Source: an uncultured Christensenella sp.
GTDB lineage: Bacteria > Bacillota > Clostridia > Christensenellales > UBA1242
Length of the DNA: 47,750 bases
NCBI GenBank assembly: GCA_949292875.1
Contig: CASFBJ010000021.1
Location: 1-47,750 of the forward strand
Reading direction: 5' to 3'
Positions 16,305-22,065 of this stretch are shown piece by piece. The notes under the pieces are model-generated. The model searched no databases. It saw only the letters and a list, made by a program, of their open reading frames with translations, and had not been told where the DNA came from. The number at the start of each line of letters is the position of its first letter. The stretch's first letter is position 1. The position numbers and the translations under genes are program-made.

Positions 16305-16547
16305 ATGAAATTACAAAGGGCTGTCGCTTTAAGAATTAGTGATTTGTTAATTAAAAACAAGATGAGTAGATATAGGCTTTGCCAGAAGATTGTTATGCCT
16401 GAACAAACTTTAAAAAATATTATTGATGAAAGAAATCAAGATATAAAATTATCAACAATTGCTAAAATTGCAGATGGATTTGATATGTCAATAGAACAGT
16501 TTTTTCAAGATGCACTTTTTGAAAGAAAAACTTTAGATATCGACTAA
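16305..16547 (+). CDS. Xre/Cro-type helix-turn-helix regulator
   Basis: An 80-residue protein that is a single HTH_3-type DNA-binding domain: 'RISDLLIKNKMSRYRLCQKIVMPEQTLKNIIDERNQDIKLSTIAKIADGFDMSIEQFF' gives the five-helix Cro fold, with 'RYRLCQKIVMPEQTLKNII' as the HTH. No ligand or protease domain is attached. SD AAGGAG at 16291-16296 precedes ATG 16305. It is divergent from the SLOG gene and may regulate the shared intergenic region. A terminator follows at 16574. Confidence 0.88.
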   Translation: MKLQRAVALRISDLLIKNKMSRYRLCQKIVMPEQTLKNIIDERNQDIKLSTIAKIADGFDMSIEQFFQDALFERKTLDID

Positions 16548-16573
16548 ATCTTCAATATTTTTTTAACTAGTTA

Positions 16574-16600
16574 AGAGAAATAATTTATTTCTCTTTTTTG
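16574..16600 (+). terminator. Terminator after the Xre gene
   Basis: AGAGAAATAA / TTATTTCTCT stem followed by TTTTTT. Confidence 0.75.
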
Positions 16601-16610
16601 TTAAAGAAAA

Positions 16611-16660
16611 CCACGGGTTTTATGAAGTGACCCCTTCGGGGTTCACTTCATTACCCGTGG
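16611..16660. repeat. 50-base palindrome sharing the IS3-type tip
   Basis: The base stem CCACGGGT/ACCCGTGG and upper stem GAAGTGACCCC/GGGGTTCACTTC are capped by a UUCG tetraloop. On the minus strand it reads TGAAGTGAACCCC, 4 bases, then GGGGTCACTTCA, i.e. two inverted tips with TG...CA ends. The 12-mer TGAAGTGAACCC also borders the IS at 47584 and the deletion junction at 19913. It could be a MITE-like remnant, or a strong hairpin terminator. Confidence 0.6.
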
Positions 16661-16769
16661 ATTTTTATTATTTTGAAATATATAAAAAATTATATTTTTA
16701 TTTATCTGTTTGTTGTTGGTAAAAAATAAAATAGACAAGTAAATCTTAAAACTTTATTAACAGAAAAAC

Positions 16770-16798
16770 TTGACATATTGAATGAAAGTGAATATAAT
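16770..16798 (+). promoter_or_regulatory. Consensus promoter of ncRNA copy 2
   Basis: A perfect TTGACA (16770-16775), 17-bp spacer and perfect TATAAT (16793-16798); predicted start G16805. The promoter boxes match copy 1 but the spacer and upstream DNA do not. Confidence 0.85.
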
Positions 16799-16804
16799 AA
16801 AAAT

Positions 16805-16921
16805 GTTCATGATGAACTATGCAATTTTTTGCATAAGGCTTATAACTTTTGTTTATAAGCACCAGTCGAGATTTTATTAAATCATATCGACATTGGGCTG
16901 GGTGGTCAATCCCAGTTTTTT
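16805..16921 (+). ncRNA. Structured ncRNA, copy 2
   Basis: The first 58 bases repeat the three-hairpin domain of copy 1: GUUC/GAAC at 16805-16817, UAUGCA/UGCAUA at 16818-16835 and GCUUAUAAC/GUUUAUAAGC at 16838-16860. The 3' domain is different and longer: a GUCGA/UCGAC stem (16865-16891) and a terminator CUGGG/CCCAG (16898-16915) with a T run. The post-terminator AT-rich 40 bases again match copy 1. A constant 5' scaffold with a variable 3' domain suggests two members of one sRNA family with different targets (inference). Confidence 0.7.
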
Positions 16922-16962
16922 TATTTTTTATTTATAAATCTAACATAAATTTTTATTGTGCT

Positions 16963-17079
16963 TTATTTTTGGGGACCCCTTTTTTAATCAGTGGGCCCTA
17001 AATAAAAAACACCTGTTACGGTGTTTAGTTGTTATGGTGGACTTGCGGGGGGTCGAACCCCGGACCCACTGATTAAGAG
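16963..17079. repeat. attL-like copy A of the tRNA-Lys(CTT) 3' half plus its terminator
   Basis: These 117 bases are almost identical to 20619-20736. They hold the tRNA-Lys 3' half (17035-17079, up to the anticodon loop), the tRNA-cluster terminator (AAACACC/GGTGTTT) and the upstream GGGGACCCC tract. The tRNA 5' half is missing, so this is a displaced fragment, as left by tRNA-targeting integrases. A 14-base inverted repeat (TAATCAGTGGGCCC at 16985-16998 against 17062-17075, one mismatch) lies inside. To the right, 17080-17279 is AT-rich with a single TTTTAGACA motif. Confidence 0.8.
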
Positions 17080-17279
17080 GTATGAATAAGGCTTGTTTTT
17101 TAAGTGCTTTTGGTGTTATCAAATCCCCCTACTTCCCTTATTTTACATATAAAAATCGTGTTATATCGTGTTAAACAACTTTTTCTATATTTTTCAAAAA
17201 TTATTTAAGATTTTGCTGTCTAATTTTAGACAGATTGCGAACAAATCAAATAGATTGTGTAAAATTCTGTCACTGTTTC

Positions 17280-17308
17280 TTGAATTTGAGATTTTCATAT
17301 AGTATAAT
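17280..17308 (+). promoter_or_regulatory. Promoter of the prophage remnant genes
   Basis: TTGAAT (17280-17285), 17 bp, TATAAT (17303-17308). AAAGGTT...AACCTTT can pair at 17332-17365 in the leader. Confidence 0.65.
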
Positions 17309-17385
17309 AAATTTGTTATAAATAAAATTTTAAAGGTTGTTCGCGTTTTTTGTGGATAACCTTTTGTATTAATAAGGAGACAATT

Positions 17386-17811
17386 ATGGACAAGTGGGAA
17401 AAAGAAATGATTGAAAACAATAAACGAGCAGCAACAGAGACTGAAAGAATAAATAATGAGATTTTACAAATTCCAAGTTATTTGACTGCTGAAGAAAAAG
17501 TTGCTTATGGTGAAATCGTGCAAACATTAAAAAATAGCATTAAATATAGACTATCTTCAACCGATGCTGAACTTATATGGCAATATTGTCAAATAAAGAT
17601 AATGCGAGATAGGGCTTGGCGAGAATATAATAAAAATCCAGATAGATATATAAGAATTGTTACAGGAATATGTAGTGATGGAAAAACTCCAAAAGTTATG
17701 GTTAAAGAAAACGAGCATTATAAAACCTTAATTGATTGCAATAAACAACTGGAAAAAATATTAAAAGATTTAAGATTGGCACCGGACGCGAGAGCTAAAA
17801 AGAGATTTTAG
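17386..17811 (+). CDS. Phage terminase small subunit, P27 family
   Basis: This 141-residue protein has the P27-type small terminase layout: a charged N terminus, a helical core ('AELIWQYCQIKIMRDRAWREY') and the characteristic tail 'YKTLIDCNKQLEKILKDLRLAPDARAKKRF' (family ...LxLxPxxRAxL). Small terminases recognise phage DNA and recruit the large ATPase/nuclease for packaging. ATG 17386 follows the SD AAGGAGA (17374-17380); a TTG at 17350 gives a longer frame without an SD. No large subunit, portal or capsid gene follows, so the packaging module is incomplete. Confidence 0.78.
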   Translation: MDKWEKEMIENNKRAATETERINNEILQIPSYLTAEEKVAYGEIVQTLKNSIKYRLSSTDAELIWQYCQIKIMRDRAWREYNKNPDRYIRIVTGICSDGKTPKVMVKENEHYKTLIDCNKQLEKILKDLRLAPDARAKKRF

Positions 17812-17852
17812 AACACAACATTTTCTGTTGTGCTCTTTTAAGGAGATTTTAT

Positions 17853-18395
17853 ATGGAAGAATTAAAAATTGAATACATAGAAATTGAAAAATTAAATCAT
17901 TATGAGAATAATTCAAAAATTCACACAAAAGAACAAATTGAGCATATTGCAAATTCAATAAAAGAATTTGGATTTAATGACCCATTAGGAATTGCAGGAG
18001 AAGATAATATTGTTTTAGAAGGAAATGGACGCGTAGAGGCGGCAAGGTTGTTAGGAATGGAAAAACTTCCATGTGTTAGGCTTGACCATTTGACAAAGGA
18101 AGAACAACAAGCTTATGTCATTGCACACAATTCTTTAAATTTAGAAACGGGATTTGATGATGGGATATTATTTCAAGAATTAAAAAGATTGCAAGAATTT
18201 GATTTCACAGACTTTGGCATTGATGCCGATAAATATCTAAAAACATGCATTAGAGTTCAACAAAGATTGTTGAAGCCCATAAAGAAGGTTCACTATTTGA
18301 TTAGTTTAGATATAAATAAAAATGACCAAATAGCACACCTAATTGACAGAATAAAAAGAATTGAAGGAGTAGAAATTGAGTCCACAACCAACTAA
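17853..18395 (+). CDS. ParB/Srx-fold protein, phage type
   Basis: A 180-residue protein. Residues 1-85 carry the ParB N-terminal (ParB/sulfiredoxin) fold: 'IEYIEIEKLNHYENNSKIH', 'IANSIKEFGFNDPLGI', 'VLEGNGRVEAARLLGM' (family GxHRxxAA, here GNGRVEAA) and 'LPCVRL'. 'LTKEEQQAYVIAHNSL' corresponds to the second motif. Phage proteins of this kind often precede or are fused to DNA methyltransferases, and a methyltransferase-like ORF follows. SD AAGGAG precedes ATG 17853. The C terminus overlaps the next gene by 20 bases. The common C-terminal methylase domain is not attached here. Confidence 0.82.
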   Translation: MEELKIEYIEIEKLNHYENNSKIHTKEQIEHIANSIKEFGFNDPLGIAGEDNIVLEGNGRVEAARLLGMEKLPCVRLDHLTKEEQQAYVIAHNSLNLETGFDDGILFQELKRLQEFDFTDFGIDADKYLKTCIRVQQRLLKPIKKVHYLISLDINKNDQIAHLIDRIKRIEGVEIESTTN

Positions 18396-18924
18396 AACAG
18401 ATAATAAATCTATTGCAAATAAGATATTTATCAGAAAAGAAGCAATTAAAAATTTAAAAGAAGTAAGAGTTTTAGACTTGTTCGCTGGCAGGAATGTCCT
18501 TTGGAATAACATAAAGACAGATAAATATTTTGGAATAGATATAGCAACAAATAAAGGCAAGAACTTAAATGCAGACACAAGACAAGTTTTTGATTCAATA
18601 GATCTAAGCGAATTTAATGTGATAGATTGTGATAGTTATGGAATTGCTTTTGATTTATATAAAAAGATATTAACGAATCCAAATATTAAGAAAGGCACAA
18701 TAATCATTTACACTTTAATTACTAACGAATTTACAAAAATTCAAAATGAAGCAAAAAAAGAGTTTAATTTTAAACATTTTTATTATAAAGTCCCTTCCCT
18801 TTTTAACGCTAGAGCTATTGAGTTCTTTTATGAAATGCTAGCAAATTATGAAATTAAAGAAGTAAACTATTATGCTATAAGAGACAAATTTGATAAACAT
18901 TATGGATATTTTGTTATAAATTGA
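18376..18924 (+). CDS. SAM-methyltransferase-like phage protein
   Basis: A 182-residue protein with a Rossmann methyltransferase motif I, 'RVLDLFAGRNVLWNNI', followed by 'YFGIDI' (motif II acidic end) and 'FNVIDCDSYGIAF' where an amino-methyltransferase would have a (D/N)PPY motif. A DPPY catalytic motif is not seen, so catalytic activity is doubtful. The start is TTG 18376, with the SD AAGGAG at 18364-18369 inside the ParB-like gene, giving a 20-base overlap and likely coupling. Possibly a degraded or specialised nucleic-acid methyltransferase. Confidence 0.65.
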   Translation: MSPQPTKTDNKSIANKIFIRKEAIKNLKEVRVLDLFAGRNVLWNNIKTDKYFGIDIATNKGKNLNADTRQVFDSIDLSEFNVIDCDSYGIAFDLYKKILTNPNIKKGTIIIYTLITNEFTKIQNEAKKEFNFKHFYYKVPSLFNARAIEFFYEMLANYEIKEVNYYAIRDKFDKHYGYFVIN

Positions 18925-18947
18925 TATGAAAAATTGTCAATTTATGA

Positions 18948-18953
18948 TATAAT
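18948..18953 (+). promoter_or_regulatory. Extended -10 promoter of the radical SAM gene (predicted leaderless)
   Basis: TGATATAAT is an extended -10; the -35 is poor. Six bases separate TATAAT from ATG 18960, so transcription probably begins at the start codon. No SD is present. Confidence 0.6.
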
Positions 18954-18959
18954 TACCAT

Positions 18960-19796
18960 ATGAGTATAATTTACAGACCTTGTGGAATGGCGAGAGAATA
19001 TAGCCCCTACGCGTTAAATATTTACATAGGTTGCAGTCATAGGTGCAAATATTGCTATGCTCCACATACATTGCAAAAGTCAAGCGAAAGTTATTTTGGA
19101 AAACCTGAGCCAAGAAAAGATATTTTAAAATTACTTGAAAAAGATTTAAAAAAGAACAAATACACCGAACAAGTTCTTTTATCTTTTGTTGGCGATTGTT
19201 ATTGTGACAGTGCAGATAATGGGCAAACGGTTAGAGAGGTTTTAAAATTATTAAATTATTATCACATTCCTGTCGCAGTTCTTTCTAAAGGTGGAAAGAA
19301 AATGTTGAGAGATTTAGATTTGTTTAAAGAGTTTGGAGATAGAATTACTGTGGGGACAACTTTAACCTTTTTAGATGAACATAAATCAAAAGAATGGGAA
19401 CCTTATGCTTCCACTCCAAGTGAAAGATTAGAAACTCTAAAAACACTTCACGATAATGGAATTAAAACCTTTGCTAGTTTTGAACCTACAATTGAACCAG
19501 AAGAAAGTTTGAAATTGATTAAAAAGACATTAGAATTAGACTGCGTTGACCATTACAAAATAGGAAAAATTAACAATTATAAGTCTGCTGATAAGTGGCA
19601 AGATTGGGAAAAATATTTGCAAGACTGCGTTAATTTGTTAAGACCAACAGGAAAGCAAGTTTATTATAAATTTTGCCTAAGAAAACTTGCTCCAGATATA
19701 GAATTAACAGATGCTGAAAAAAATCCCGATGAATACATAGTTCGATATACTCCGAGCGAGCAAATGAGCATTTTTGACAATAAGGATACAAAATGA
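18960..19796 (+). CDS. SPL-like radical SAM protein, phage type
   Basis: This 278-residue radical SAM protein of the COG1533 (spore photoproduct lyase-like) group starts 'MSIIYRPCGMAREYSPYALNIYIGC', with the cluster motif CSHRCKYC (C25, C29, C32). 'LSFVGDCYCDSADN' and 'GTTLTFLDE' are family features, and 'FEPTIEPEESL' is near the SAM site. Genes of this type occur in phages of Bacillota; their reaction is not established. No SD precedes ATG 18960; a TATAAT lies 6 bases upstream. The stop overlaps the next start as ATGA. Confidence 0.82.
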   Translation: MSIIYRPCGMAREYSPYALNIYIGCSHRCKYCYAPHTLQKSSESYFGKPEPRKDILKLLEKDLKKNKYTEQVLLSFVGDCYCDSADNGQTVREVLKLLNYYHIPVAVLSKGGKKMLRDLDLFKEFGDRITVGTTLTFLDEHKSKEWEPYASTPSERLETLKTLHDNGIKTFASFEPTIEPEESLKLIKKTLELDCVDHYKIGKINNYKSADKWQDWEKYLQDCVNLLRPTGKQVYYKFCLRKLAPDIELTDAEKNPDEYIVRYTPSEQMSIFDNKDTK

Positions 19797-19921
19797 AAAC
19801 AGGTTATTTCGCAAAGATGAAAAGTTATCCCAAGACACACGGATATAAATTTATATCAATTGCAAGATTTAATAAATTTTGGAAAGGCGAAGAATTTAAA
19901 AAACTTGCGCCACTGAAGTGA
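19793..19921 (+). pseudogene. Truncated DUF488-like phage protein
   Basis: A 42-codon frame starts in the ATGA overlap with the radical SAM gene: 'MKTGYFAKMKSY' and 'ISIARFNKFWKGEEFKKLAP', then a stop. This resembles the N terminus of DUF488-type phage proteins that often follow such radical SAM genes ('YFAK...ISI...W.G..YKKLAP'). Family members are much longer, and the frame ends just where foreign sequence begins, so it looks cut by a deletion. Confidence 0.6.
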
Positions 19922-20228
19922 ACCCTATTTTAGCACCACAGCCAATATTTATAGCCACTTAGACTATTCAGCAAAACAAAATTCAGCAAATACAATTTCA
20001 AATGTGGTTAACTTTGTTGAAAGTAAAGAAAACAATATCGATAAACAACAATCGACTAAATCACAAGAAGAAAAAGATAAAACCGACAAGACAAAAGAAT
20101 TGGAAGAAAAACTTGCCAAACTTGAACAACAAATAAAAGAGCAAGAAGAAGATGAAGAATATCAAGAATGGTTAAGAGAAAGAGAAGAACGAAGAAAGCG
20201 CAAGAAACAATCTGATATGGAAATGTAA
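19917..20228 (+). pseudogene. Tyrosine recombinase (integrase) C-terminal fragment
   Basis: Reading the frame upstream of the GTG at 20004 back to 19917 gives 'STTANIYSHLDYSAKQNSA', the hallmark C terminus of phage integrases with the catalytic tyrosine in NIYSHL. A charged coiled-coil tail of about 75 residues follows (KTKELEEKLAKLEQQIKEQE). The N-terminal and catalytic R-H-R parts are missing, and a TGA lies in frame at 19914. The integrase of this element was therefore lost by a deletion joining it to the DUF488-like gene. Confidence 0.7.
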
Positions 20229-20276
20229 GAACAAGCATGTTTTTGCGCACCTAAAAAAATTTAAAAAAATTAAATC

Positions 20277-20312
20277 GGCTGGGAATTCTAACAAGTTCTC
20301 AGCTATTTTTTA
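20277..20312 (+). terminator. Terminator after the integrase remnant
   Basis: GCTGGGAA/TTCTCAGC stem (8 bp, one G-U) followed by ATTTTTT. Confidence 0.8.
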
Positions 20313-20330
20313 TGCAAATTTTTCTAAAAA

Positions 20331-20432
20331 TTTTAGACAATTTTTTAGACAGTGCCATTTTTTGCGCATTTTAATAGATTTTTTCTTGTTAAAAATTCTA
20401 AATTATAATATATTAAAACGCCATTTTAGACA
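20331..20432 (+). repeat. TTTTAGACA motif cluster beside the att site
   Basis: TTTTAGACA occurs at 20331, 20343 and 20424, and once near the other att copy at 17224. This could be an arm-type binding site of the lost integrase (inference). The rest of 20313-20467 is AT-rich with no gene. Confidence 0.4.
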
Positions 20433-20467
20433 CTTTTGGGTGTTTCTAAAGAGTATCTAATATTAAA

Positions 20468-20494
20468 AAATCCCTTTAAAATAAAGGGATTTAG
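20468..20494 (-). terminator. Hairpin next to att copy B
   Basis: On the minus strand AAATCCCTTT / AAAGGGATTT is followed by TTT. It lies directly after the partial tRNA-Lys 3' end, as a terminator would. Confidence 0.65.
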
Positions 20495-20496
20495 CG

Positions 20497-20529
20497 TGGT
20501 GGACTTGCGGGGGGTCGAACCCCGGACCC
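20497..20529. repeat. att copy B: 33-base tRNA-Lys 3' end
   Basis: These 33 bases equal 17035-17067 (copy A) exactly, covering the T-arm, acceptor strand and CCA of tRNA-Lys. The intact tRNA differs by one base (GGGGGA instead of GGGGGG before TCG). A and B therefore match each other better than either matches the intact gene, as expected for a recombined att pair. Positions 20530-20618 hold only short hairpins such as CCTTG/CAAGG. Confidence 0.7.
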
Positions 20530-20618
20530 TGCGGTAAAACATACGCTATTACTTGCTTGCTCCTTGTAGTTGCAAGGCAAGTTTTTCGCTTAGTTTTACC
20601 TTTAACCCCAAAAAAACA

Positions 20619-20736
20619 TTATTTTTGGGGACCCCTTTTTTAATCAGTGGGCCCTACATAAAAAAACACCTGTTACGGTGTTTAGTTGTTATGGTGGACT
20701 TGCGGGGGATCGAACCCCGGACCCACTGATTAAGAG
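20619..20736. repeat. attR-like copy C inside the intact tRNA-Lys gene
   Basis: This is the chromosomal partner of the repeat at 16963-17079. It contains the tRNA 3' half and the tRNA-cluster terminator. Together they bracket about 3.6 kb of prophage remnant. Confidence 0.75.
20659..20683 (-). terminator. Terminator of the tRNA cluster
   Basis: On the minus strand AAACACC-GTAACA-GGTGTTT is followed by a T run, 9 bases after the tRNA-Lys CCA end. Confidence 0.85.
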
Positions 20737-20767
20737 TCAGTTGCTCTGCCAGCTGAGCTACAAGTCC
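20692..20767 (-). tRNA. tRNA-Lys(CTT)
   Basis: 76 nt with encoded CCA. Acceptor GGACTTG/CAAGTCC; anticodon loop CUCUUAA in the stem ACTGA/TCAGT. It is the last tRNA of the array, and its 3' half is the integration target copied at 17035 and 20497. Confidence 0.95.
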
Positions 20768-20770
20768 TTA

Positions 20771-20853
20771 TGGTGCGCATGAGAAGACTTGAACTCCCAC
20801 TCTTTCGAACTAGATCCTAAGTCTAGCGCGTCTACCAGTTCCGCCACATGCGC
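20771..20853 (-). tRNA. tRNA-Leu(TAG)
   Basis: 83 nt with the long variable arm typical of class II tRNAs, acceptor GCGCATG/CATGCGC, anticodon loop CTTAGGA, encoded CCA. Confidence 0.94.
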
Positions 20854-20873
20854 TCAAACCTATCTTTGATAGG

Positions 20874-20949
20874 TGGTGGCCCATCGGAGACTCGAACTCC
20901 GGACACCTTGATTAAAAGTCAAGTGCTCTACCGCCTGAGCTAATGGACC
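20874..20949 (-). tRNA. tRNA-Lys(TTT)
   Basis: 76 nt with acceptor GGTCCAT/ATGGGCC (one G-U), anticodon loop CTTTTAA in TTGA/TCAA, encoded CCA. Confidence 0.95.
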
Positions 20950-20966
20950 ATATATTTTCCCCAAAA

Positions 20967-21041
20967 TGGCTGGGGTGGAAGGATTTGAACCCTCGAATGC
21001 GGGAGTCAGAAACCCGTGCCTTACCACTTGGCGACACCCCA
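20967..21041 (-). tRNA. tRNA-Gln(CTG)
   Basis: 75 nt with U1 start (TGGGGTG/CACCCCA), anticodon loop TTCTGAC, encoded GCCA end. A T-T mismatch closes the anticodon stem. It decodes CAG. Confidence 0.9.
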
Positions 21042-21062
21042 TTAAATGAGGATTTAAAATTA

Positions 21063-21136
21063 TGGCTGGGGTAGCTGGATTTGAACCAACGATGCTAGAG
21101 TCAAAGTCTAGTGCCTTACCGCTTGGCGATACCCCA
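21063..21136 (-). tRNA. tRNA-Gln(TTG)
   Basis: 74 nt with acceptor TGGGGTA/TACCCCA and anticodon stem-loop CTAGA-CTTTGAC-TCTAG. It decodes CAA, and its body is very similar to the CTG isoacceptor next to it, suggesting duplication. Confidence 0.94.
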
Positions 21137-21141
21137 ACAAA

Positions 21142-21219
21142 TGGGGTGGAAGGAGAGTCTCGAACTCACGACCTCCGGGACCACAATCCGGCGCTCTAAC
21201 CAACTGAGCTACATCCACC
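21142..21219 (-). tRNA. tRNA-His(GTG)
   Basis: The extra 5' G(-1) faces discriminator C73, the tRNA-His identity pair. Anticodon loop TTGTGGT, encoded CCA. One T-T mismatch lies in the acceptor stem. Confidence 0.93.
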
Positions 21220-21222
21220 ATA

Positions 21223-21299
21223 TGGTGCGCCAAAAGGGATTCGAACCCCTGGCCCTCGCCTTAGAAGGGCGATGCTCTATCCAGCTGAGCTATTGGCGC
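21223..21299 (-). tRNA. tRNA-Arg(TCT)
   Basis: 77 nt with acceptor GCGCCAA/TTGGCGC and anticodon stem-loop TCGCC-CTTCTAA-GGCGA. It decodes AGA, the main Arg codon in these AT-rich genes. Confidence 0.95.
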
Positions 21300-21303
21300 A
21301 TAA

Positions 21304-21377
21304 TGGAGCGGGTGATGGGAATCGAACCCACGCTACCAGCTTGGAAGGCTGGAGTTCTACCATTGAACTACACCCGC
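21304..21377 (-). tRNA. tRNA-Gly(TCC)
   Basis: 74 nt with acceptor GCGGGTG/CACCCGC, anticodon stem-loop CCAGC-CTTCCAA-GCTGG and encoded end TCCA. First tRNA of the array. Confidence 0.95.
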
Positions 21378-21410
21378 AAACTTACGCTTCTAAATCGTAA
21401 AGACTTAGAC

Positions 21411-21439
21411 ATATTATCACAATAAGTGAGTAATGTCAA
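21411..21439 (-). promoter_or_regulatory. Promoter of the tRNA array
   Basis: On the minus strand TTGACA (21439-21434), 17 bp, TAATAT (21416-21411), about 34 bases before tRNA-Gly. The stretch 21440-21597 is AT-rich and empty. Confidence 0.8.
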
Positions 21440-21597
21440 GTGTAAAAATGGATAGTTATTAAATTTTTTTGAAATTTTTAATAAATTACATAGTTTATAT
21501 TAAAAAGATTAAAAATTATAATAGAAAAAAGAGTGAAATACCATTTACGACTAGAAACTAAGTCAAAAAACATTTTAATAATTAAAAAGTAAAAATG

Positions 21598-22056
21598 TTA
21601 TATCTCTACTATACTATTTACAATCTCAAGCATTTGTTCATTTCTTGTTGGCAAGTCTTCGTTATACATATAGCCAAGACAAACAAGCATATTGTGAATA
21701 GATGTGAAAATATTTGCTATTGTCATTCCTTGAAAATTTATTATAGTTCTAACTATTTTTCTTCCGCTTGGTAAAACAAAATCTTCATTTTTAACAATAG
21801 ACGCACCACTTGCTTTTAGTACACTAATATTTAATTCCACACCTTTAGTTAATGCTTCTTCTTCGTTTTTATAAACAGCATCTCTAGTAATATTGAAAGT
21901 ATCAAAATCTTCATTTTGAGTATTTGCAAAAAGATATATAGTTTGAGTTAGTGCAGGTTCTTTTAATCCTATTTTTTCATAATTTTCTTTTTTAACTAAT
22001 TGGAATTCATCAAAAACATTTATAGTAAACTTAAATTCTTTATTTTCGTATAACAT
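21598..22056 (-). CDS. Hypothetical protein, 152 aa
   Basis: I do not recognise this protein. It is mixed alpha/beta with alternating short strands ('FKFTINVFDEFQLVKKENYEKIG', 'TQTIYLFAN', 'RKIVRTIINFQGMTIANIF') and no signal peptide or metal motif. It loosely resembles small DcrB/PsbP-like beta-sheet folds, but this is weak. SD AGGAGA precedes ATG 22056. It starts 9 bases after the dus stop, so the two form an operon. Confidence 0.7.
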   Translation of the reverse strand: MLYENKEFKFTINVFDEFQLVKKENYEKIGLKEPALTQTIYLFANTQNEDFDTFNITRDAVYKNEEEALTKGVELNISVLKASGASIVKNEDFVLPSGRKIVRTIINFQGMTIANIFTSIHNMLVCLGYMYNEDLPTRNEQMLEIVNSIVEI

Positions 22057-22065
22057 ATTGTTCTC

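Noticed and set aside
20497-20600. Partial tmRNA (ssrA) 3' end at att copy B.
   Set aside because: The acceptor CAAGTCC and T-arm are those of tRNA-Lys, and no tmRNA 5' end or tag reading frame is found.
20860-21425. ORFs of 60 and 104 residues across the tRNA region.
   Set aside because: They run through tRNA genes and contain no protein-like motif.
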